Source of the DNA: Ardenticatenaceae bacterium
GTDB taxonomy: Bacteria; Chloroflexota; Anaerolineae; Promineifilales; Promineifilaceae
NCBI GenBank assembly: GCA_030065875.1
Contig: JASJCR010000063.1
Span: 1 to 42,324 of the forward strand
Reading direction: 5' to 3'
DNA length: 42,324 nt
The first letter of the stretch is position 1. Each line of letters starts with the position of its first letter. The notes under the pieces are model-generated. The model had not been told where the DNA came from. It ran no database searches and worked only from the letters and a program-made list of their open reading frames with translations. This document shows, in pieces, positions 16,509 to 23,759 of the stretch. Made by a program: the position numbers and the translations under genes.

Positions 16509-17291
16509 TTAAATCGACAATCTCCGAAAAATAAATGACGGAATATGCTGAATAATGATCATAATCAAACGCCACCAGCCGGGCACATAAACAACCTGTT
16601 TGCCGCTTTCCGCGGCATTTATGATTTTCCGGGCGGCTTCGTCAGGTGAAATCACGCCAAATGTCCTTTTGGCTCCAACCAACATCGCCGTATCCACAAA
16701 CCCGGGTTTGATCGTCGTGACCCCAATGCCGTGGCGCGTTAAACGATTGCGCAATCCCTCTAAATAAGTGGTGAGGGCCGCTTTGCTGCTGTTGTAACCG
16801 GGATTGGCTATCCGGCCGCGGTCTCCGGCAACCGACGAAATCCCAACCATGTGGCCTTGACCGGTTTGGCGAAATCGCTGGGCCGCCTGACTCAGCCAGG
16901 CCATCGCCCCCAGTAAGTTGACGTCCACCATCTGGCGGTCTTTTTCAAAGTTAAACTCGTCTAAATCAACCGAGGGCATGACCCCCGCGTTAAAAATTAT
17001 TAAATCTAACCCGCCAATGGCCGTCACAACTTGCGAAAAAAGGTCCGGAATTGACCCAAAATTAGTCACATCATGCCCAAAGGCGAAGGCCCGTCCGGGC
17101 TGACTTTCGTTAATTTTCTCGCAGACGGCCGTCAATTCCTCTTCCCGACGGGCCAGACCGGCCACAAGATACCCTCTGCGGGCTAACTCTTCAAAAATAG
17201 CCGCCCCGATCCCCGATGAAGCGCCAATGACGATGGCACGTCTCTGTGGCTCGAGGGGGCGATCTGATACAGTTGCTTGTTGTTCTTCCAT
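16509..17291 (-). CDS. Short-chain dehydrogenase/reductase, DprE2-like
   Basis: A 260-residue classical SDR. The NAD(P)-binding motif is GASSGIGAA at about 23-31, and NAGVMPS is the NAG motif. The active site has Ser in GISSVAGD and YNSSK with the catalytic Tyr and Lys. The C-terminus IPSFIFRRLSI is strikingly like that of mycobacterial DprE2, which reduces the 2-keto intermediate made by DprE1. The gene lies immediately upstream of the DprE1-like gene on the same strand. The ATG at 17291 follows AAGGA. Hydrophobic residues near the C-terminus suggest membrane association, fitting a lipid-linked substrate. Confidence 0.87.
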   Translation of the reverse strand: MEEQQATVSDRPLEPQRRAIVIGASSGIGAAIFEELARRGYLVAGLARREEELTAVCEKINESQPGRAFAFGHDVTNFGSIPDLFSQVVTAIGGLDLIIFNAGVMPSVDLDEFNFEKDRQMVDVNLLGAMAWLSQAAQRFRQTGQGHMVGISSVAGDRGRIANPGYNSSKAALTTYLEGLRNRLTRHGIGVTTIKPGFVDTAMLVGAKRTFGVISPDEAARKIINAAESGKQVVYVPGWWRLIMIIIQHIPSFIFRRLSI

Positions 17292-17375
17292 AATTCCTTA
17301 TTTTATATAGGGCTGAGCCCCGATTAATTATTGGTTTTTGCCCTAACCTACCATTGATCGCGCTTAAGAACCGAG

Positions 17376-18167
17376 CTAAATATCGATGGCGAGCTGCTCT
17401 TCCGCCTGGTATCCCCCTTCTCGCACCAGGACATCCAGCATTTGCCTCCGGGTTTGGTCCATTAATACGGCCGGATCATCTTCGGTTTTTGGGGACACCG
17501 CGTCAAAAACAGATAGCTCCACAAACAATCTTCCCGGTCGACTGAGCATTTCCCACCAGGCGCTCAGGGCTGACCGAGTTTTCCAGTCAATTAAGCGGTG
17601 ATCGCTGTACATAATGGCCACCGGCAAATAATCAACCTGACCAGCGTGGGCGATTTCAAATGCCCCTTGGCGAAACGGCAGCAGCTGACCAACCGGGGCG
17701 GTCTTCCCTTCCGGGAACAAAACAACCGGCGGCCGATGGTGTTCGATTAATGTCAGTGATTGACGCGTTGCCTTTCGCGAATCTCGACTCTCTCGCTTGA
17801 CAAATACACAGCCGATTCCCATCGCTAACCAGCCGATAAACGGCCAGCGTCGTATCTCAGCCTTGGCGACAAAGCGCACCGGAATCGTGGCCAAAATGAC
17901 TAAAATATCGACATATGTCGTGTGGTTGGCAAACAAAAAACCACCGTGTGCTCGGATCGCATCCGGTTTGTTGACCTTAACCGTTATGGCCAAGGCGTAT
18001 GTATAAATAGAGGCAATGGCATGAACGATCCAGGGGCCAATCCCGATCTCTTTATACCGCAAGGGGATCCACCCCAGCAGCAATACCGCAACAAAACCAA
18101 ACAACACCAATGCTACAAAGAGGAGAATGCGAAATGCACCGCGAATAAGAGAAAAAAAGAAATTCAT
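17376..18167 (-). CDS. 1-acyl-sn-glycerol-3-phosphate acyltransferase-like protein (PlsC family)
   Basis: A 263-residue LPLAT-family acyltransferase. Two hydrophobic segments occupy about residues 8-32 and 45-60. The catalytic motif NHTTYVD (NHx4D) comes next, then the substrate motif FPEGKT. PlsC acylates lysophosphatidic acid to phosphatidic acid at the cytoplasmic membrane; homologues also acylate other lipids, and the acceptor cannot be read from the sequence. It lies 84 bases upstream of the DprE2-like gene on the same strand, which may link it to lipid-carried sugar metabolism. No clear ribosome binding site precedes the ATG. Confidence 0.88.
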   Translation of the reverse strand: MNFFFSLIRGAFRILLFVALVLFGFVAVLLLGWIPLRYKEIGIGPWIVHAIASIYTYALAITVKVNKPDAIRAHGGFLFANHTTYVDILVILATIPVRFVAKAEIRRWPFIGWLAMGIGCVFVKRESRDSRKATRQSLTLIEHHRPPVVLFPEGKTAPVGQLLPFRQGAFEIAHAGQVDYLPVAIMYSDHRLIDWKTRSALSAWWEMLSRPGRLFVELSVFDAVSPKTEDDPAVLMDQTRRQMLDVLVREGGYQAEEQLAIDI

Positions 18168-18218
18168 AATTCAAATAGCCATGGATACAGCCGCTAGCTC
18201 TTGACTACACGATAGTCC

Positions 18219-19301
18219 TTAAACGGTCTGCTCCTGGACAAGATAAATCGGATTGCTGTATATCCAGCCCCGCTCTCGCCCTTTATGTGGCAAATAACAC
18301 GCGACTCGATACGCACCGGGGCGCTCGACCTCCGTCAAAAGCGTTACCGCATCCACACCCTCAGCGATCAATTCACCTTGAAAAATCACTTCTATACGCG
18401 CTTTGGTTGGTAAAAAAACCTGTAAGGTAGCCCGTTCATTAAATAAGATTGTATCTCCCATTGTACCTCGGTTCTGACCTTGTGCACTGAACCGAAACCC
18501 GCGGGTAGGATGCAATAAATCATACCCCACCCAGCCCCGGCCGCGGCCGATGGCTGCCAATATGCGAGGCTTGTCCTGATCAAATTGACCGGTGGGCGGC
18601 TCATCTAGCAAGAGGTGAGTGTTAACCGCCCGAAAGAGCTGCTCATAAGGGTAAATCACGATTTTGAAGGGACCGATCTTGCGAATAAAGCCGTGGGCGT
18701 CAGATCCACCCAAAACACTCACCCGTCGGTGACCGGCCAGCAGCGCATCCCACTTGGCTAACGTATCCGGGTCAGGCCCGTTGATAAAGCGATCGGGCCA
18801 AAAAATAGCGGGAATCAACCGCCACCAGGCGGTCACCACCTCTTTAAAACTAGACATGTAATTCCACAGCTCTAGACCGGTAAATCCCTCAATATCCCAA
18901 TCTCGCCAGGCGTAATCATTCTCACCAATGAGGGGGACAGCGCGATCGTGCGGATGGGCCAAAAAGGTATACCCTCCGGCTAAACGCACTTCATTTATGA
19001 GCTTTTGGGGTGAATGAGCATGGGGTGCAGCGGGTTTCTCCGCTCCAAGAACGAGGCAGTGATTTGCCTGGGGCTTTCGGCGGACGTCGTGGACCTCTTC
19101 ACCGATCAGGCACATCACGGTGCCCGCCGGGGTTTCGCAATACCCTTCAAATCCTTTCACCCACACGTTGTGATCGGTAATGATGATAAAATCAAGATCG
19201 GCCGCCGCAGCCATCTCCATTATTTCCCGATGGGTGGCTTGACCATCAGAATAAACGGTGTGCATATGTATATTGCCGACAGCTTCAAACAATTCGGTCA
19301 C
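18219..19301 (-). CDS. PHP-domain metal-dependent hydrolase (CehA/McbA-like)
   Basis: About 360 residues beginning with a PHP domain: HMHTVYSDG is the first metal-binding motif and ITDHN the second, with later HP and SDAH motifs (LAHPHD, GGSDAHG). Such proteins hydrolyse phosphoesters or related bonds with a two- or three-metal centre; the substrate here is unknown. The C-terminal 90 residues look like a beta-sandwich. I choose GTG at 19301, which has AAAAGGAG at 6 bases; the frame extends to a TTG at 19337 without a ribosome binding site. It is upstream of the PlsC-like gene on the same strand, 51 bases apart. Confidence 0.85.
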   Translation of the reverse strand: MTELFEAVGNIHMHTVYSDGQATHREIMEMAAAADLDFIIITDHNVWVKGFEGYCETPAGTVMCLIGEEVHDVRRKPQANHCLVLGAEKPAAPHAHSPQKLINEVRLAGGYTFLAHPHDRAVPLIGENDYAWRDWDIEGFTGLELWNYMSSFKEVVTAWWRLIPAIFWPDRFINGPDPDTLAKWDALLAGHRRVSVLGGSDAHGFIRKIGPFKIVIYPYEQLFRAVNTHLLLDEPPTGQFDQDKPRILAAIGRGRGWVGYDLLHPTRGFRFSAQGQNRGTMGDTILFNERATLQVFLPTKARIEVIFQGELIAEGVDAVTLLTEVERPGAYRVACYLPHKGRERGWIYSNPIYLVQEQTV

Positions 19302-19653
19302 CAACTGCTCCTTTTGCTTATTTAGAAACAGGGGCAAATGCTATCATCTTCAATTCGATTATCCAAGTCCAAGGACCGCGGCAGAACCAGTAAAATGATG
19401 ACCTCTAAAATTAACTTAGGTTGCGGCATTCGTCCGCAGTCGAAGGCTGAGTCGGTTCTAAACCGCACGCTCGATTTGTAGAGCCGCTTTGGCTTCGACC
19501 AGCTCAGCCAGCGCTTTTCTGGTGTTTTCAAACACTTTCTCAATATTCATCGGGAAGGTGTGTTTGCAACATGGGTTAGGATTAACCGATTTTTGTTTCT
19601 CAAAATTACGGGTTGATCCAGTCTGATGTTTTTAACCACAAAATTTGCGTTGG
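19302..19653. other. Gene-free stretch of about 350 bases
   Basis: I find no supported gene here. It contains a partly inverted element (TCGAAGGCTGAG at 19440-19451 and CTTCGACCAGCTCAG at 19493-19507), related to the repeat at 35351-35400. A 30-codon frame at 19458-19550 overlaps it and is not convincing. Confidence 0.45.
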
Positions 19654-22344
19654 CTAAAAAGAGATGCCTAGCGGCCCCCTCGAAATTTGAAAAGTGATAT
19701 TGCCCTTCTGAGTTAGTTTCGTTTTCACCTTGCGTGAGAGCACCCTGGAAACCAGGGTAATGATTTGGTTTACTCTTTGCCGTGCCGAACCACTCACCAC
19801 GACATCGATATCGGCGTGAAAGGGTTGGGGGACGGCCGTCTCAGCTGCCACCTGCAGAACCGGGATAAACGGGTGACCCTGCTGGCTGCGCGAGCTGATC
19901 ACCGCCAGGATCAGCCCAATCCCTGTTGCCCCCAATCCGGTCATCGTTTCGGCCCATTGAGATGTCCCATTGGCCATAATGTGATAGCCGGGTTGGTGGG
20001 GTTGATGGGCAAAAGCCAATGTTGAACGCATAGGCAAATCCACCTGCAAAACCTTGGCAAATGCGTTGCTCATGGCAAGGGGGTCGTTTGCCGGGAGGAT
20101 GATGGTTCCCCCTGCGACAACAACTTGCTGGATGAGATAAGCCAGAGCAGATGCGGTCCCATCATCGGTGATCCCTTCGCTCATGATGCCAAGCCTCATA
20201 CGGCTGAGATCGGCCGTGATGGCCTGAGGGGAAGCCATCTGCGCACAATCAGCGGCAAACCAGGCTTCCATCTTGGCGATCACGCGCTCGATGCCGCCAT
20301 CAAGCTGCACACTCGCCCAGCCATACCGCTCCGGATTTAAACCCGCTTTGCGCAAACGTCCTCGCCAGAAATCATTGTGAGTCATTTCACACCCATGCTC
20401 CAGAATAAGACAGGTCGCTACCGATGGATGTCTCAAATATCCCAGCAGTGGATCGACGAACTCTGGCAGGGTGGGGCTGCCACATCCCTCGGTATGAACC
20501 AGGGCCACAAATCGGGAAATTTGCTTTTCTCTACCGATCGCTAGCTCATTCAGGTGTTTGACAGCCATGGACGCAACCTGACCTGAGCAAAGGCTCGAAG
20601 GTAAGATAAGCCCTACCCGATCGCTGGCGATGTGGGTTTCAGTTTGCCAGGCTGAAAAGGCTGAATGGATGGGTTCCGCTGGCGGTTGAATAACCAGCGG
20701 TTTACCATCCGGAGAAGCCGGGCGAGATAATTCCTTAATCTTTTCGATATCCACGTAATCGCTTTGCTGCCAGTTGCGCCAGATTTGCACCTGAGCATGA
20801 CTGGCTTTTTCACCTGCGCTGGGCTGCCCTGAGGCGATATCCAGAGTCAAATCGATCGTACTCCGGCCAACTTCTGCTAGCGGGATACCATCCAGGTATT
20901 TTCCAGCGTTGACGTCCATTTCTTCTGACAGCAGCGCATAACGCTGACTGGTGGTCACAATCTTGATCGTAGGGACAAAGGGGAAATTGGTGATTGATCC
21001 ATTTCCAGTGACAAAAAAGATGAGATTACAGCCCGCGGCCACCTGGCCGGCGATGCTCTCCAAATCGTTGCCAGGACTATCCATGAAATAATAGCCGGGC
21101 GATCCCATCCGCTCCCCATACTCAATGACGTAATCGAGCCGCACATCCGGGTGACGTTTGGCAGCCGCTCCCAGCGATTTTAGGTAAATGTTGTATAACC
21201 CCCGATATTTATTGCCTCCGGATGGATTACCCTTGGCAGAATAACCATGCCAGGCAACCCGTTTCTGGAATCGGGCAACCATTTCTAGAAACCGTTCCGC
21301 CGTTGCTTCGTCCGAAACTTTTTGTAAAACATAGGATTCAGCCCCAATTAATTCGTCCGTTTCGGCCAGTACGGCCGAACCACCCGCCTGAATCACTTCT
21401 TTGCTCACCCAGGCGGCCAGGGGGTTGCCGGATATCCCGGAAAAAGCGTCTGAGCCGCCGCACTGCAGCGCAATTTTGAGCTCGCTAAGCGGTTGAGGGG
21501 TACGACCCATGGCGTTCACCTGGGGCAGCCAATTTTTTATAATTTCCTTTCCCTGTGTTAAATCAGCAGCAAATGGCCCTCGCAGCGACATGAAGTGATG
21601 AAGAACATCATCTACCGCGTATCCTTCTCTACCGGCCAATTCCCGAAGCATATCGTTCGTTACACCCACATGACCCGCATCTATCACCAGAACAGCACCC
21701 ACATTGGGGTGCACCATATAACCTGCCAGAGAGCGAAGCAGATACGGCTGATTATTGCTGCCGGCCTGGCTGCCTTCGGTGTGGACAACGGCCACAATAT
21801 CATCAATATTGGCACAGCGATTTGTCAATGCCTTCACTTCTTTTTCAAGCTGCCGCACAAATCCGGCCACCAGCGCATTCACGCCCAGGAGCACGATCGT
21901 GTTGCGCGTCCCTACTCCCCGTTTTCCAGGGCGCCGAATGCCCATAAAAGTGCGCGGATCACGTGTTGTGGGCAGCCGTGGTGCGGGTTGGAAGCGATCG
22001 GCATCAAATTGGTATTCAGCTAAGTCATCGGCAAAATTGGGTCTGGAAGGCAGGTCAAAATCTGGTGCCCTGCCCCGCAATTCGTCGAGGACGTTCTCGT
22101 TACAAACATATTCCCCTGGAGCGATATGATGCAGGGCTCGGCCAAAGGGCATCCCCCACGACAGCAAAGGTGAGCCGGCTGGGATGGGTTGGATAGCAAA
22201 ACGGTGCCCTTCTAAAATCGTGTGACTAATTGTGGCCTGGTTTCCCTCGATGTTTACGGCCGTACCCGCATTGAGGCTTTGAATCGCGATTGCACAATTG
22301 TCCTGGGCTGAAGGTAAACGGCCGATGTCATGAAGCTGTAACAT
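19654..22344 (-). CDS. UxaA-family (altronate/galactarate dehydratase-like) protein with internal duplication
   Basis: An 896-residue protein, about 1.8 times the usual UxaA length. Order: N-terminal SAF-like domain (about 1-95), then a complete UxaA-type core ending in FMDSPGNDLESIAGQVAAG and EEMDVNAGKYLDG, then a second core. The repeat is plain: VAVVHTEGSQ and GYMVHPNVGAVLVIDAG in copy 1 match VALVHTEGCG and GYLRHPSVATCLILEHGCE in copy 2. UxaA and GarD dehydrate sugar acids such as altronate to 2-keto-3-deoxy acids with a divalent metal. Copy 1 lacks the HTEGCG and GCE cysteines that copy 2 keeps. I use the ATG at 22344 with AAAGGA; an ATG at 22386 would add 14 residues. Confidence 0.85.
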   Translation of the reverse strand: MLQLHDIGRLPSAQDNCAIAIQSLNAGTAVNIEGNQATISHTILEGHRFAIQPIPAGSPLLSWGMPFGRALHHIAPGEYVCNENVLDELRGRAPDFDLPSRPNFADDLAEYQFDADRFQPAPRLPTTRDPRTFMGIRRPGKRGVGTRNTIVLLGVNALVAGFVRQLEKEVKALTNRCANIDDIVAVVHTEGSQAGSNNQPYLLRSLAGYMVHPNVGAVLVIDAGHVGVTNDMLRELAGREGYAVDDVLHHFMSLRGPFAADLTQGKEIIKNWLPQVNAMGRTPQPLSELKIALQCGGSDAFSGISGNPLAAWVSKEVIQAGGSAVLAETDELIGAESYVLQKVSDEATAERFLEMVARFQKRVAWHGYSAKGNPSGGNKYRGLYNIYLKSLGAAAKRHPDVRLDYVIEYGERMGSPGYYFMDSPGNDLESIAGQVAAGCNLIFFVTGNGSITNFPFVPTIKIVTTSQRYALLSEEMDVNAGKYLDGIPLAEVGRSTIDLTLDIASGQPSAGEKASHAQVQIWRNWQQSDYVDIEKIKELSRPASPDGKPLVIQPPAEPIHSAFSAWQTETHIASDRVGLILPSSLCSGQVASMAVKHLNELAIGREKQISRFVALVHTEGCGSPTLPEFVDPLLGYLRHPSVATCLILEHGCEMTHNDFWRGRLRKAGLNPERYGWASVQLDGGIERVIAKMEAWFAADCAQMASPQAITADLSRMRLGIMSEGITDDGTASALAYLIQQVVVAGGTIILPANDPLAMSNAFAKVLQVDLPMRSTLAFAHQPHQPGYHIMANGTSQWAETMTGLGATGIGLILAVISSRSQQGHPFIPVLQVAAETAVPQPFHADIDVVVSGSARQRVNQIITLVSRVLSRKVKTKLTQKGNITFQISRGPLGISF

Positions 22345-22540
22345 AATAAATCCTTTGAGCATCCCTATCTGCTGGGAATTGTGCAATTAAGATGACAGCA
22401 GCTGGGAACGGCAAGCAAATCGTCGCTTCTTAATTGAATTCTCCAAACACGCATATTGGTAGAACGTGGTAATATTTTGCGCAACACTTGTTTAAAAGCC
22501 AATCCCTAAAGTTTATCTCAAGCTGCGGCCTTACAGGACA

Positions 22541-22570
22541 GGTTCTGCGAAAATCTGCGTAATCTGCGGA
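22541..22570. repeat. Ten-base-period intergenic repeat, copy 2
   Basis: TCTGCG recurs at 22544, 22554 and 22563 within units resembling AAATCTGCGT. It belongs to the same family as 16411-16480. Confidence 0.6.
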
Positions 22571-22717
22571 CACCTTTGTTTTAGAAAATATTTTGTAAAC
22601 TAGCTAAGATTTACAAAAAAATTGAAAGGAAATTTTGACGTTCCCCAAGCCCGTGAGATTATGCGAAGGGGAATGTTGTAGGTAGGGAGGTGATTTTTTT
22701 TCGGGGTCAAATTCCAA

Positions 22718-22726
22718 TGGTATACT
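22718..22726 (+). promoter_or_regulatory. Extended -10 promoter of the coiled-coil protein / clostripain operon
   Basis: TGG followed by TATACT (22721-22726) is a TGn extended -10 element, which compensates for the lack of a recognisable -35. The start codon at 22746 is close, with GGAG as ribosome binding site. Confidence 0.55.
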
Positions 22727-22745
22727 AATGAGCGGAGCATAATTT

Positions 22746-23753
22746 ATGAACGGTATTAAGAGGCAACGCTCAATTCAATTGGACTCACAATTAAAAATCC
22801 AGCTGGCAGTGATTTTGGGAGTTTTTTTCTTGTTTGGGGGGTGGACCATCGCTCAGGCTCAAGATGTCCCTCCGCAAGAAACACCGGTTCCCGCTCAGCC
22901 GGCCGAGCCTTTACAAGCCACAATTGAAGCCCAGGCCGAGCGCCTGACCGAACTTGAAAGTCAATGGGCAGCGGTTCAGCAGCAAAACAGCTTCGCTCTC
23001 GATCAAAACATCTTTAACTTTGTTACTCGACCGGCCATCTACATTGGCGCCATCCTAACTGCGTTGGGCATTCTGCTCATCTGGCGCAGCACCTCTGAAG
23101 TGACAGGCCGTCTACAGCGGTGGGAAAATAACATCCAGCGCACCTTAACCCACTTTGATCGGGAACAATCCCTCAAACAAGAAACGTATCAACAACAGTT
23201 AACGATCCAGATCAATGAGCAAATACAAACCCTGCAGATCGAGAACACCGAGCGGGAAAACCAGCTCCATCGCGAAATCCAGCAGGCCCTCAGGCAGGTG
23301 CAAAATATCGATCCACAAATTTTGATTAGGGCTCAGCGGCTTTTGGATACGATTATGATCCCCATTCGGCTGCCTCGCGGGTATAATCTCGGTCAAATCT
23401 ATGAACGATTGCAGCTGTGCGGTTTTGAAAATTTGTGCTGGTACGATAATTTGGGTGAGCGGCCAACACCAGGTATCACGCTCATTTTGATCCGCTCAAA
23501 CGATGACATCAGCCGCTTCCTCTCTCAAATCCAGCGCTTTGATCCTGCCCCTCGGCCGCGGGAAACCGCATTTATCCTCTTCGCAGCAAACCCGAATCTC
23601 CAGATTGGCCTGATCGAAGATATGTATATTGCGTTTCCCAACATCGCCCTGGCCCGCACTCCCCTGGAAATCGCCACCCAGGTCATGACCGTCGCCCGTG
23701 GCCTTCAACCCGATACAACCTCTCGACATGATCCAACCACCGTTCAGGCCTAA
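22746..23753 (+). CDS. Membrane protein with coiled coil, function unknown
   Basis: A 335-residue protein I do not recognise. A signal peptide or anchor covers about residues 18-37. A short Pro-rich linker and a heptad-like stretch (58-80) come next. A second hydrophobic helix lies at about 93-111, then a long Gln/Glu-rich coiled coil (118-190), then a globular domain of about 140 residues. That domain begins IRLPRGYNLGQIYERL and carries two Cys in LCGFENLCW. The topology suggests a short outside segment and an inside coiled coil plus domain. It ends 6 bases before the clostripain-like lipoprotein, so the two are an operon and probably act together. Confidence 0.75.
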   Translation: MNGIKRQRSIQLDSQLKIQLAVILGVFFLFGGWTIAQAQDVPPQETPVPAQPAEPLQATIEAQAERLTELESQWAAVQQQNSFALDQNIFNFVTRPAIYIGAILTALGILLIWRSTSEVTGRLQRWENNIQRTLTHFDREQSLKQETYQQQLTIQINEQIQTLQIENTERENQLHREIQQALRQVQNIDPQILIRAQRLLDTIMIPIRLPRGYNLGQIYERLQLCGFENLCWYDNLGERPTPGITLILIRSNDDISRFLSQIQRFDPAPRPRETAFILFAANPNLQIGLIEDMYIAFPNIALARTPLEIATQVMTVARGLQPDTTSRHDPTTVQA

Positions 23754-23759
23754 GTAAAT

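Larger units (their letters stand above)
22345..22745. other. 400-base divergent intergenic region
   Basis: No gene seen. It contains the ten-base-period repeat at 22541-22570 and an extended -10 promoter at 22718-22726 for the coiled-coil protein. The promoter of the UxaA-like gene should also lie here but I cannot place it. Confidence 0.5.

Noticed and set aside
19458..19550. A 30-codon minus-strand frame starting MNIEKVFENTRKALAELVEA
   Set aside because: It looks coiled-coil-like but has no ribosome binding site, overlaps an inverted-repeat element, and overlaps another frame of similar quality.
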